From NCBI GenBank assembly GCA_009823505.1, contig VZQC01008874.1:62001-126000 (forward strand): a stretch of 64,000 nt of DNA. The letters are read 5' to 3'. Under the pieces are notes generated by a model. It was not told where the DNA came from. It ran no database searches and saw only the letters and a list, made by a program, of their open reading frames with translations. Positions 47,364-58,685 of the stretch are shown here, in pieces. Source of the DNA: Rhizomys pruinosus (Eukaryota > Chordata > Mammalia > Rodentia > Spalacidae). Positions within the stretch are counted from its first letter, which is position 1, and the number at the start of each line of letters is the position of its first letter. The position numbers were made by a program, and so were the translations under genes.

Positions 47364-49752
47364 TACCAATAACCCAGTTATAAATATTTCTTGTGGAGAG
47401 GGATGCACATTAAAAGAACAACAACAGAAAGATTGCATCAGAAGGCTGACTGAAATAGTGACTCGGGAGGGGTGGGAGGGGTGGGAGAGGGACACGGGTG
47501 TATATTCGATTGGTGCATGTTTAATTGACATGAGTTCAACAAGTATCCAGTTTTGCCCAGACTCTGTCTACAAGATACATGGTGTTTTAGGACTTAGTAA
47601 AAGTAAATATGGGCATATTGGACAACATTGGTTTGAAGACTGATAAAAACGGTAATGCATCTGAGTTAATTGGTGATATAAATTGCTCTTGTCCACATTA
47701 GCTTTAACTAAAATCTGTATAACAATTACTTTGGGATTGGTATAAACAAATGTTCTCTATAATTTTGCTGTCATATAGTATCACCTGGTAGCAATCTCTT
47801 TCACCTATAGGATGATTTAACTCAAAAATGAACTTTGTTTCCCAAGTTAATCACATACAGTAACCCAAAACAGCATGGGTGAACTTGATGAAATCTGTGC
47901 CTTGATTCCACCCTATAGGTATGTATAAAACAACTGCTTTTTTGAGACTCATGGGTCAAAACTAAACACCTTAAATAAAAAAGGGGGATATAGATAGATA
48001 TGAAAACTTTTTGTCAAAAAACCTTGCAACCCAAATCTTAAAACTAACTATGGGAAAGGATTTGTATGTTCCAACAGGCCAGAGTATCACCAACTTAATG
48101 GCTGAGAAAGAAAATGCAGCTTTGCAGTGAGTAGGATGTACCAGAAAGTGCCAGCAGAAGGATTGACTCCTCTGCGCATTGAAGGGAAGAAATGCCTCAG
48201 ATTGCTGCAGACATCAGGCCCCTCTGTGGATCCTACTAGTAACAACTATTTTTTAATGATTCCTAACGAAGCTTACCTTCTAGGTGCTGCAAAGGTTTTA
48301 ATACAAGAGACTTTCTTAACTCCCCCCCATAGAATAAAGAGAAATAAGAGGATGATGAGGTCATTCTCCAGCTGTAGATTGGAACCAGCTGTTATAGAAG
48401 TGTTCTCTTGTAAAATCAGTAAAACTGCCTTCTTTAATTGACTAATGGACATAGAAACTGTGAAAAGGATTATTTTCTATTCAGAACCAAATATAATGCT
48501 AAAGTCTCCTTAAGCTATGCACCTAAACAAAATATATCAATACAGGAGCTCTGACATCAACAATGGATTATTCTACCAAGGAGATGTTGGCCAGGGGATC
48601 CAAGCCCCCACAAATGGTAAAGGCTCCTTGCCTCCTAACTGGGATATCTGCAGGAAGAGAGGCGATAAGGCCCTGCTGTTGAAGACCTGATACAAACATG
48701 GAAAAGATGTATGGAGACCGCACTTGCAAGTATACAGATGGTCTCTGGGATGCCAGAGAGTGTTACCAAAGACCACTAAACCAATAAAGCAAATATAGGT
48801 CTCCTTGAGTCAAGCAAGACTCCTCCGTCAGCACCAGCTACACCTCATCTGCCTGGAAATACTGTGCAGCAGTGGCAGCCATATGTCTGTATATCCCAAA
48901 TCTAATTGGCTATTGGCTCTCTCCTTGGAGGAATAACCCACGGCTGATGTCACAAGCTTACATCCTCTAATGGTTAGGAGATGTTATAAACCACACGAAG
49001 ACCCTGCCATACTTGACAGAAGAAAATGTAGATCATGAATTGACATACCATCCAAACATCTGTGTCTATACCAAAGTAACCTACCATAACAATTAGTACT
49101 GTTTAAATACCCATATATCTAATTGTGTGTGCTTCATTAGTAGGATCGAAAGGCTATATATTATACTGTTTAAATACCTAAATATCTAATTGCATGTGCT
49201 TCATTAGTAGGATCGAAAGGTTATGCCTGGACAAGCTGGCAGCCCATGAAAGAAAACAGCCAGAACTGACTAGAGACCAAGACATCAGCTCCAGAGAAAG
49301 TAGAGTGTTTTGCTTCTCATCCACCTGTGCCCCTTTTCTAAGCCTAGGGAACAATCTGCAGAAGAGGGGGCGTGGTAGAATGTAAGGGCTTCGATTGGAG
49401 TTAATGGTGAAACTACAACAATATAGACTGGACACTCATTTGATCAACTTGATTGAACATACAAGCCCCCCCTGCTGGATGGTGGGACCCATGAGCTGTG
49501 TGGGTTTGGGCACAACTGCTTGCAAATTGGTTTTACATGAAGGATGCTGGTACTCACAAATTATCACTTATTGTTAAAAAAAATGAAAAAACATAACAAA
49601 AGAGCAGAGAAAGATGCAGAAAATTTACGGCAGAATGCATGATCTGGGATGGGTAGGGGTGGGGTGGGGGGAAGGGAAGGGGATATATGCCTGAACTGAA
49701 TTGGAAAATGTTGTATGAAATACACAAAGCATCAATAAAAAAAAAAAAGAAA
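47364..49752 (+). mobile_element. L1 long 3'-UTR with terminal G tract and polyA
   Basis: About 2.4 kb from the ORF2 stop to a polyA-type end at 49735-49752. A first G-rich patch lies at 47463-47492 and a second at 49655-49682. AATAAAAA is at about 49733. Parts recur at 22938-24930, 20806-21190 and, inverted, 1490-1885, which shows that the whole stretch belongs to the L1 family. A 67-bp unit is duplicated at 49097-49222. Confidence 0.8.
49097..49222 (+). repeat. 67-bp tandem duplication in the L1 3'-UTR
   Basis: actgtttaaatacc recurs at 49098 and 49165 and cttcattagtaggatcgaaa recurs at about 49132 and 49199, giving two units with a 67-bp period and a few mismatches. Confidence 0.88.
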
Positions 49753-50055
49753 AAAAAACAGACCTGAAGAAAAATAGTACTGTCATATACTAAGCATATA
49801 AGACATTGCACACAGATTTGCTATAAAAGTATATGCAAATTAGATAGCATTACATCAAGATTATTTCCTCATCTAGAAAATTGTACTATGTTTAAATAAC
49901 ATTCTTGCTTTCATAAAACACTGACTGAATGAAGTATTAAAGGGAATAAATAAAGTATCAAATATAAGTTGTATCATTTTCAAAAATTATGTGAATTTAA
50001 AATTATTTCAAAATGGAAAATTGGCATATATGTGATATATTTCATATATAAATTT

Positions 50056-50320
50056 CTTGGGGGCTGGAGAGATAGCCTAGCGGTTAAGAGCACCAACTGC
50101 TCTTGCAGATGACCTGGGTTCGATCCCCAACACCCACATGGTGACTGACAACCATCTGTAACTCCAATTCCAGGAGAACTCCAGTTCCAGGGGAGTCTGA
50201 CACCCTCTTCTGACCTCTGAAGCATTGCATGACACAGGTGCACAGACCTATATGCAGATAATACATTCGTACACATAAAAAATTAATAAAAATTTTTAAA
50301 AATAAAATAAAATAAATGTA
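50056..50320 (+). mobile_element. B2 SINE inserted at the head of an older B2
   Basis: gggctggagagatagcctag head, caacacccacatggtgac region, internal aactccagttccagggga, long A-rich tail. tttcttggg occurs before it and after its tail, as a short target-site duplication. Confidence 0.9.
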
Positions 50321-50329
50321 TTTCTTGGG

Positions 50330-50552
50330 TCTGGAGAGATGGCTCAGTACTTAAAAACACTGCTGTTTTGCAGAAGACCTGGGTTCAAATCCCAGCACCC
50401 ACATGGCGGCTAACAACTCTTCATAACTTCAGTTTAGGGTATCTGATGCCCTCTTCTGTCCTCCACAGTCATTGCATGATAGGAGTGCAATTACATACAT
50501 GCAGACAATACACTGGTACACATAAAATAAAAATAATAAATAAAATATTAAA
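50330..50552 (+). mobile_element. B2 SINE, older copy
   Basis: tctggagagatggctcagta head, gttcaaatcccagcaccc B box and an A-rich tail with AAAATAAT repeats. Confidence 0.85.
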
Positions 50553-50649
50553 ATATATATAATTCATTTGTGTATTACACATTCAAATAAGAAAAAAGCA
50601 TACTACACACAAAAGATTGAAATGAAACTGAACTTTAGAGCAACAGAAC

Positions 50650-50790
50650 TGGGGCTGGAGCAATTAAGAACACAGCGAACAATCTGTAGCTCCAGTTCCA
50701 GAGGATTCAATGGGGTATTGTATACATGGGTGCACTTGTGTATATGCAGGCAAATATTTATAAACATACAATAGAAATAAATAAAATCTT
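50650..50790 (+). mobile_element. Degenerate B2-like SINE
   Basis: actggggctggagcaattaa head, then gtagctccagttccagagga and an aataaataaaatctt tail; the middle is lost. Confidence 0.6.
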
Positions 50791-50799
50791 AAAAACAAT

Positions 50800-51180
50800 T
50801 TTAGACTGTGTGTGTGAATAGAAGGACAGGGGCGCACAGACTCCATGCATAGTTGCCCAGGTAGGTTTGTGGCTTGCAGGCCTTTGGTGGCCCACCCCAG
50901 GAGCTGCCACCCAACACTAGAACCATAGAGAGGAACTGTGTACCTGAATAGAAGGACAGCCAGGGGCACACACACTCTGTGCACAGCTGCCCAGGTGGGG
51001 TGTGGTTGTGGGCCAAAGCATCCCCCCCACCCCACCCCACCCCACTCAAGCTACTGATACTGTGGTGGAAAGTATAAACTGCTGGTGCTGTGGTTTACTG
51101 TTGTTGGGAGGATCCAGCAGTGTCAGTGATTCGAGGCTGCATAGCCAAAACTGAGGAAGAAACCAGCAGGAAGTAAACTG
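50800..51180 (+). mobile_element. L1 5'-UTR with two tandem monomer-like units
   Basis: gaatagaaggacag starts at 50816 and 50946 (period 130). The second unit follows the first to the CCCC-rich stretch at 51020-51046. L1 5' monomers carry the promoter; no promoter activity can be claimed here. Confidence 0.7.
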
Positions 51181-51183
51181 AGT

Positions 51184-52484
51184 GAACAACCAGTCCTCCA
51201 TATTAGCATTTGAGAGTAGCAACAGAAGGCAAACAAATAAAGAAAGGGGGAAACAACAACAACAACAACAAAATACACATGCCAAAAACACAACAGAAAA
51301 ACAACAATATGGGAAAAGCTCAAATAAATCCCCAGCGAACTCAACTAATCCTATAGAATATCCCAACAACGAGATCTCCCTGGAAGGAAACCAAGACACC
51401 AATCTTAGAAGAACAATTGTAGACATATTCAAAGACTATAAAGAACAAATCAGAGAACTAAAGGGAGAGAATGAAAAATTTATGAAGGAACTAGAAGGAA
51501 AGAATGATAAACTCTAGAAAGAAATAAAAGGAGAGATTGACAAACTCAGAAAAGAACTAGAGGAAGAAAAGTACAAACTAAACTCCAAAAAGAACTAGAG
51601 GCAGAGAATGGCAAACTCCAAAAGGAAGTGGGAACATTGAAAAGATCTCAGGCTGAAAGGAAAAAAGAAACTGACCAGCGAAGAAAGGAATTAGAAGAAG
51701 AGAATGAAAACCTCCAAAAGGAAGTGGAAATACTGAAGAAATCATAGGATGAAATAAAAAAGGAAATTGAACATTCATCCAATCAGCAGGAAAGGATGGG
51801 AAAAAGCCTCAGAAGCAGAATGGAGGAAGCAGAAAAAAGAATATCAGACCTATAGGATAAAACAGTGCAGCAGCTAGAAACCTCAAGTAAAGATTATGAA
51901 AAATTAAAAGAAAAACACAAAAGTGGAATAACCAGAAAATATGGGACACTATGAAAAATCCAAACCTCCACATCATAGGTATAGAGGAAGGAAAAGAATC
52001 CCAGGAGAATGGTATTGATCAGATCTTCAACAGAATAGTAGAAGAAAACTTCCCCAAACTGAAAAAAGACAAGCCTATGCAAATAAAAGAAGCACATAGA
52101 ACACCAAACAGACAACACCAGAAAAGAAATTCCCCAAGTCATATCATAGTTAAAACACTAGATGCTAAAAACAAGGACAAAATACTGAAAGCCACAAGAG
52201 AAAAACAACAAGTTACATATAATGGGAAACCCATCAGAATTACCCCTGACTTCTCAGTGCAAACTATGAAAGCCAGAAGAACATGGGCCAAAGTATTCCC
52301 AATGCTAAATGACTTTAGTTGCCAACACAGATTACTATATCCAGCAAAAACGTCAATCATAGTTGAAGGAGAAAAAAAAATCTTTCATGACATAAACAAA
52401 ATGAAAGAACACATGCCAAAACACAAACACTTCAGAAAATACTCGAAGCAATTCAAAGAACAGGAAAGGAACAACTATCCTTAA
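51184..52484 (+). pseudogene. L1 ORF1 pseudogene
   Basis: ORF1p is the L1 RNA-binding chaperone. Seen: a long Lys/Glu coiled coil with near-repeated blocks (51460-51770) then, at 51951-52484, a nearly clean RNA-recognition and C-terminal domain (NLHIIGIEEGKE, KARRTWAKVFPMLNDF, KHFRKYSKQFKEQ). Stops at about 51514, 51597 and 51745 break the coil, so no full ORF1p can be made. The CTD block stays open for 177 codons, so it decayed more slowly or is the younger part. Confidence 0.88.
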
Positions 52485-52563
52485 GCAACCCAAGAGAGAA
52501 ATTACCAAAAGCATAACAGTAAATAAATACCTAGACCAAGAATGCAAATGAAAAATAAGTTGA

Positions 52564-52783
52564 GGGGCTGGAGAGATGGCCTAGCAGTTAAGAGCGCTGA
52601 CTGCTCTTGCAGAGGATCCAGGTTCTATCCCCAGCACCTACATGGCATCTGAGAACCATCTTTAACTCCAGTTCCAGGGGAACCCGATGCCCTCTTCTGA
52701 CCTCTGTGGCGTTGCACAGCATGGGTGCACACCTACATGCAGACAGTACATTCATACACATAGAAGAATAAATTTAAAAAAAA
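52564..52783 (+). mobile_element. B2 SINE between L1 ORF1 and ORF2
   Basis: ggctggagagatggcctagc head to a taaatttaaaaaaa tail. Perfect 14-bp target-site duplication gaaaaataagttga at 52550-52563 and 52784-52797. Confidence 0.95.
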
Positions 52784-52799
52784 GAAAAATAAGTTGAAA

Positions 52800-55700
52800 G
52801 GAAACAACACGCATCTCTCAATAATAACCTTAAATATTAGTGGACTAAACTCCCCAATCAAAAGACATAGACTGGGAGAATGGATTAGGAAACAGAATCT
52901 ATCTATATGATGCCTCCGAGAAACCCATCTCACCCTCGAGGACAGACAGCACCTTAGAGTGAAAGGATGGAAAAAATTATTCCAAGAAAATGGTGTCAAA
53001 AAGCAAGCAGGGATGGCTATTCTAAAATCAGACAAAATAGACCTCAGAGTAAAATTAATCAGAAAAGACAAAGAGGGCCATCATATCCTTATCAATGGAA
53101 CAATTAACCAGGAAGTTTTCACAATCTTAAATATTAATGCACCGAACTCTGGTGCACCAAACTTTATAAACACAATCCTTAAGGACCCCAAGACACAGAT
53201 TAATCCCAGCATGCTAATAGTGGGGGACTTCAATATCCCACTGAGCCCCCTGGGTAGGTCAACTGGACAAAAAATAGAGAGACATCAGAACTGAACAATA
53301 CAATACACCAAATGGACCTCACAGATATCTACAGAATATTCCACCCAAACACCAGATAATATACTTTGACCACCTACTGGGACACAAAAGAAATCTCAAC
53401 AATTACAAAAGGATTGAAATTATTCCATGCATTCTATCAAACCACAGTGGAATAAAGCTCAATATTAGCACCAGGGTTAGCCTTACTAACTATAAGAATA
53501 CATGGAGGGGCTGGAGAGATGGCCTAGTGGTTAAGAGCAACGACTGCTCTTGCAGCGGACCCGGGTTCGATACCTAGTACCCACATGGCAGCTGAGAATC
53601 ATCTGTAACTCCAATTCCAGGAGAATTCCAGTTCCAGGGGAATCCGACACCCTCTTCTGACCTCCGCAGCATTGCACAACACAGGTACACAAACCTACAT
53701 GCAGACAGACAGAACATTCATACACATATAAATAAATAAAATTTAAAAAAAGAACACATGAAGACTAAACAACACAATCCTGAACAATAAGGGTTAGAGA
53801 AAAAATAAAGAATGAAATAAAAGCATTCCTGGAACTAAACAAAAATGACAGTACAACACAACAAAACCTGTGGAATACACTAAAGTCAGTCCTAAGAGGA
53901 AAATTTATAGCCTTAAGTGCCCACATTAAAAAAAAAAAAAAAAACAGAAAGAGAACAAATGAACAATCTAACACTGCAGCTAAGAACAATTGAGAGACAA
54001 CAACAAATGAACACTAAACCCAACAGACAAGAAGAAATAACAAAAATCAGAGCAGAAGTCAATAAAAGAGAAACAAAGAAAAGAATACAAAAAAAATTAA
54101 TGAATCCAAAAGCTGGTTCTTTGAAAAGATAAACAAAATAGACAGACTTCTGGCCCAGTTAACCAAAAGAAAGAAAGAGCAACTCCAAATCAATAGCATT
54201 CATAATGAAAGGGGAAACATTACAACAGATAAAGAAAAGATCCAGACAATCATATGAGAATACTTCAAAAACCTATACTCTACTAAGTTTGAAAACCTAA
54301 GAGAAATGAATGAATAGAAATTCTGGGATTTGCCAAAGCTTAGCCAAGAAGAGATTGACAGCTTAAACAGGCCCATAATACTTGAGGAAATTGAAGATGT
54401 AATAAAAAGCCTCCCAACTATAAAAAGCCCAGGCCCAGATGGTTCCACAGCAGAATTCTATAAAACATTTAAAGAGGTCTTATAACCATTACTACTCAAA
54501 CTTTTCAGAAGGATACAGACAGAGGGAAATATACCAATTCCTTCTATGAAGCCAGCATCACTCTAATACCAAAACCAAAGACACAAGCAAGAAAGAAAAC
54601 TATAGACCCATATCATTAATGAACACAGATGCAAAAATTCTCAACAAAATACTTGCAAATCGCATACAGAGCCACATCAAAAAGATATCCATCCATCATG
54701 ACCAGGTTGGATTCATACCAGAGATGCAGGGATGGTTCAACATGCATAAATCAATAAATATCATAAAACACTAAGTAGACTTAAAGACAAAAACCACACG
54801 ATCATCTCAATTGATGCAGAAAAGCTTTCAACAAAATCCAGCATCCCTTCATGCTTAAAGTCTTAGAGAGAATTGGACTGGAGGGATCGTTCCTCAATGT
54901 AAACAAAGCCATATACAAGAAACCCACAGCCAACATCATCCTAAATGGAGAAAAGTTGGAAGCATTCCCCTTAAAGGCAGGAACATAGCAAGGCTGCCCA
55001 TTATGGCCACTCCTCTTCAATAGAGTGCTTGCAGATGATATGATAGTTTACCTAAGGGATGCTAAAAACTCCACCAGAAAACTCTTAGAAACGATTAAAA
55101 GTTTTAGTTAAAGTGGCAGGATACAAAATAAACCTAGAAAAATCAGTAGCCTTCATTTACACCAACAATAAGCAACTGGAGAAGGACTATAAAGAGACCT
55201 TCCCAATCAAAATAGCCTCAAAAAATTACCTAGGAATAAACCTAACCAAAATCACCAAAAACCCCTACAACAAAAATTTTAAAACCCTGAAGAAGGAAAC
55301 TGAAAATGACATCAAAAGATGGAAAGACCTCCCATGCTCATGGATTGGAAAAATTAATATAGTAAAATTGTCCATTCTACCCAAATTAATATACAGATTC
55401 AATGCAATCCCAATCAAAATCCCCATGAGCTTTTTACAGACTTAGAAAAAAAAAATCCTTAAATTCATATGGAAAAACGAAAGACCCTGAATAGCTAAAG
55501 CAACCCTGAGTGAAAAGTGCAATACTGGGGGGATTACATTACCAGACTTCAAGCAATATTACAGGGCTATACTCATAAAGACAGCCTGGTACTGGCAAAA
55601 AAAAAAAAAAAAAAACAACAACCAAGAACCATTGACCAATGGAACAGAATTGAAGATCCAAACTTGAGCTCATATAACTTCAGCCACCTCATATTTGACA

Positions 55701-56748
55701 AAGGGGCCAAAAAACTCAATGGAGGAAAGACAGCATCTTCAGCAACTGGTGTTGGCAAAACTGGATCACCATTTGTAGAAGAACAAAATTAAACCCCTAC
55801 CTCTTGCCCTATACAAAAATAAACTCCAAGTGGATCAAAGATCTGAACCTAAAATCTGAAACCCTCAAGGTGATAAAAGAAAAATTCGGCAGCAACCTAC
55901 AAGACATAAAAAGACTTTCTAAATCAAACAGAAGCTGCACAGGAAATAAGGACAACAGCTGATAAGTGGGACCTCATCAAACTCAAAAGCTTTTGTACAG
56001 ATAAAGAAACAATCAAGGAAGTGAAGAGAAAACCCATAGAGTTGGAGGAAACCTTCACTAGTGATTCATCTGACAGAGCATTAATATCCAGAATATATAA
56101 GCTACTTAAAAAACAAGTAAGAAAACAAATGACCTACTCAAAAGATGAGTAAAGAGCTGAACAGAGACTTCGCCAGTAAGGAAGTATAGATGAGAAACAT
56201 CTTTAAAAGTGTTCAACGTCATTAATAATTAAAGAAATGCAAATTAAAACCACACTAAGGTATCATCTCACTCAAATAAGACTAGCCAAGATCAAGAAAA
56301 CAAAAGACACCAAATACTGGAGAGGTTGTGGGGAAAGGGGAACACTCATCCATTGCTGGTGGGAATGTAAACTGGTACATCCACTATGGAAAGCAGTGTG
56401 GAGAACCCTTAAAAACTCAATATGAGCCTACCACCTGACCCAGCCATACCACTCCTCGGTTTACACCCACAAGATCCATCCTACCACAAAGATACATGCA
56501 CAGCTATGTTTGTTGCAGCTCTCTTCACAATAGCAAAGAGCTGGAACCAACCCAAATGCCCCTCAACTGATGACTGGATAAAAAAAAATGTGGTAGGTAC
56601 ATCTACACAATGGAGTTCTATGCAGCAGTAAAGAAAGATGACATCATGAGGTTTGCCGGTAAATGGATGGAACTTGTAGCAATTATGCTAAGTGAAGTAA
56701 CAGTCCCAGAAAAAAAAGCAAATGGTTTCCCTCGTTTGTGGATGCTAA
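52800..56748 (+). pseudogene. L1 ORF2 pseudogene, with an internal reverse-transcriptase deletion
   Basis: Domains in order: endonuclease (52959-53294, with the GDFN motif), a B2 insertion (53506-53752), reverse transcriptase ([12 protein letters not shown] at 54426-54461, PISLMN near 54610, HHDQVGFIP near 54700, then LADDMIVYL at 55028-55054), thumb-like region 55113-55445 and the Cys-rich C-terminus ([18 protein letters not shown] near 56310). Compared with a full ORF2, the stretch between the LLFN and ADD motifs at about 55024-55031 is deleted by roughly 100 bases. Stops and frameshifts throughout, and an A run at 55599-55615. It cannot be active. Ends at TAA 56746-56748. Confidence 0.9.
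53506..53752 (+). mobile_element. B2 SINE in L1 ORF2
   Basis: ggggctggagagatggccta head, cccgggttcgatacctagta B box, internal repeated segment, long tail. Flanked by aagaatacatggag and aagaacacatgaag, an imperfect target-site duplication. Confidence 0.92.
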
Positions 56749-57165
56749 CACCAAATCCTCAGTTGGCAGGCAAACTGAGCAACTTTTTTTATTATATTTC
56801 ATTGCATCTGAAAGCAACTGTACTATTCCAATATGAACCTCTAAATGGGCTCTAGAATTGTCCTAACACTTATATTCACACATTGTAATTAGTATATATG
56901 GATGGAAGATATGTAGTCATATTCTAAAAAAAAAAAAGAATGCAAAGTTACACATCTTTATACCTGCATGCAACTTTACTGTTAAAATGTGAATCTCTAA
57001 ATGTGTTTAGGAATTGACCTATAGTTTATTTTCAGAATTTATAATTTTGACTTATGTGTGGAGTGTAAATATGCATATTTTGGAATAATATAAAAGAAAA
57101 TACACACAAAAAGTCTATTTTAGTTTTAGTGACAAAAATTTGCAGGAAAACAGTGTTTGGGGGGG
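56749..57165 (+). mobile_element. L1 3'-UTR, different subtype
   Basis: Follows ORF2 with gttggcaggcaaactgagca and ctgaaagcaactgtactatt, aligned with 58130-58420. It lacks the G tract and tail, ending near the G8 run at 57160. Confidence 0.75.
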
Positions 57166-57174
57166 AGGTTGGTG

Positions 57175-57340
57175 TTTTTATTTTGTTGTTATTTGTTTCT
57201 TGTTTGTTTTAGAGACAGGGTCTCCTTGTACCCCTAGCTGTCCTGGAATTCACTGTGTAGACTAGACTAGCCTCCATTTCACAGAGATCACATGTTTGTG
57301 CCTCCCAAGTGTTAGGATTAAGGGCCTGCACCCCGCACCC
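57175..57340 (-). mobile_element. B1 SINE, diverged
   Basis: tagagacagggtctccttgt, ctgtcctggaattcactgtg and gcctcccaagtgttaggatt. Confidence 0.8.
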
Positions 57341-57344
57341 TGCA

Positions 57345-57568
57345 AAAATAAAATTGTATTTATTATTCTGATTTTATGTGTATCAATATATTGCCTGTAC
57401 GCCTGTAAGTGTATGCATGTCATACAATGCCCTCAGAGGTCAGAAGAAGGAGGGAGATCCCCTGGAACTGGAGCTGCAGACAGTTGCTGGAAGTGATGTT
57501 GGTGCTGGGACCTGAAGCTGGATCCTCAGCAAGAGCAGCTGTTAACTGCTGAGCCATCTCTGCACCCC
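57345..57568 (-). mobile_element. B2 SINE, old
   Basis: ccctcagaggtcagaagaag, cctggaactggagctgcaga and gccatctctgcacccct head. Confidence 0.8.
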
Positions 57569-57960
57569 TAGAATATAGTTTTTAACCAAATTTTTTTAAA
57601 CCTAAATGGTCAGTCACTTCAAACATCGACTGTGTGAAACACAGGGACTGTGTGCCTTCCTCCAGAAGTTGCATGAGAACAGGATGGGATTTAAGCAGGG
57701 TTTCTGTCACTGTGGCCCCACAGCAGGAAGCCCAGGAATTGGAACAGGAGCTCTAGAGCAGGCTGGAGGCAGAGAAGCAAGACAGCTAGAGTGGAAGTTT
57801 GAGGGAAAGCCAAGAGAACGTCAGAAGCTAATTGATATGCAAGAATATTTGGAAACTTATTGGGATATTGAATATATGGTGGAAAAAAATGGAGAAAGAG
57901 GAAATCAAAGAAAATATGAAGAGAAGGGAAGGGGGAAGGAGGGATGGAGGGACCGAGGGA
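57569..57960 (+). other. Unique DNA, start of a 198-codon chance frame
   Basis: The frame at 57606-58202 fuses this stretch with the GAAA microsatellite and L1 tail sequence. Its charged repeat core comes from the microsatellite, so I do not call it a gene. Confidence 0.45.
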
Positions 57961-57962
57961 GT

Positions 57963-58016
<54 letters not shown>

Positions 58017-58020
58017 AGAG

Positions 58021-58082
<62 letters not shown>
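57961..58082. repeat. (GAAA)n/(GA)n purine-only tract
   Basis: About 120 bases of pure purine on the plus strand: GAAA units, then GA units, then GAAA units to 58082. Such mirror-like purine tracts can form triplex DNA and mutate fast. Confidence 0.97.
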
Positions 58083-58104
58083 GAGTGTGGGAGAAAGAAG
58101 TCTA

Positions 58105-58685
58105 AAACAGTGAATGGTCTCCCTCATGTGTGGATGCTAACACCAAATCCCCAGTTGAAAGGCAAGCTGAACAACATTATTGTTATATTTCTTTTTATCT
58201 GAAAGCAACTGTGGTCTTATAATGTAAATCTCTTAATGGGCTCTCGAATCAACCTACCACTTGTTTTCAGACTCTGTAATTACTGTGTATGGGCGGAAGG
58301 TATGTATTCCAGTTTTAGAGTAATATAAAATTAAATGGGGAAAATGTGAATTCCTAAACATATTTTGGAATTAACATACAGTTTGTTCCCAGAGGTCATA
58401 ATTTTGATGCATATGTGACAATTATATAGGCATTTATTGGAGCAATACAAAGGGGAGGGAAAAACAACAACATAAAGACTGGGTTAAAGAACTGATGATA
58501 TGGTTGAATTCTGCCCAAAACAACAAGACTCTGCAGGGAAAAACTTTGGAAAGACTGAGAGAAAGATGCAAGACATGTATGGCAGAAGGGATGAACAGGG
58601 CCGGGATGGGAGCAGGGAGAGGGGAATGTGTCTAAATTGGACTGAAAGATAATGAAATACACAATTCATCAATAAAAGTATTAAA
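58105..58685 (+). mobile_element. L1 3' end (ORF2 terminus to tail)
   Basis: Begins with the ORF2 terminus (ggtctccctcatgtgtggat) then aligns with 56740-57100, and continues to the terminal block (gggatgggagcagggagagg, tgaaatacacaattcatcaa, taaaag). This is a second copy of the same L1 tail type in the same orientation as 56749-57165. Confidence 0.85.

Noticed and set aside
57606..58202. 198-codon open frame
   Set aside because: Its core (RKKERKKE and RERERE repeats) is the translation of the GAAA/GA microsatellite and its end is L1 tail; no independent protein.
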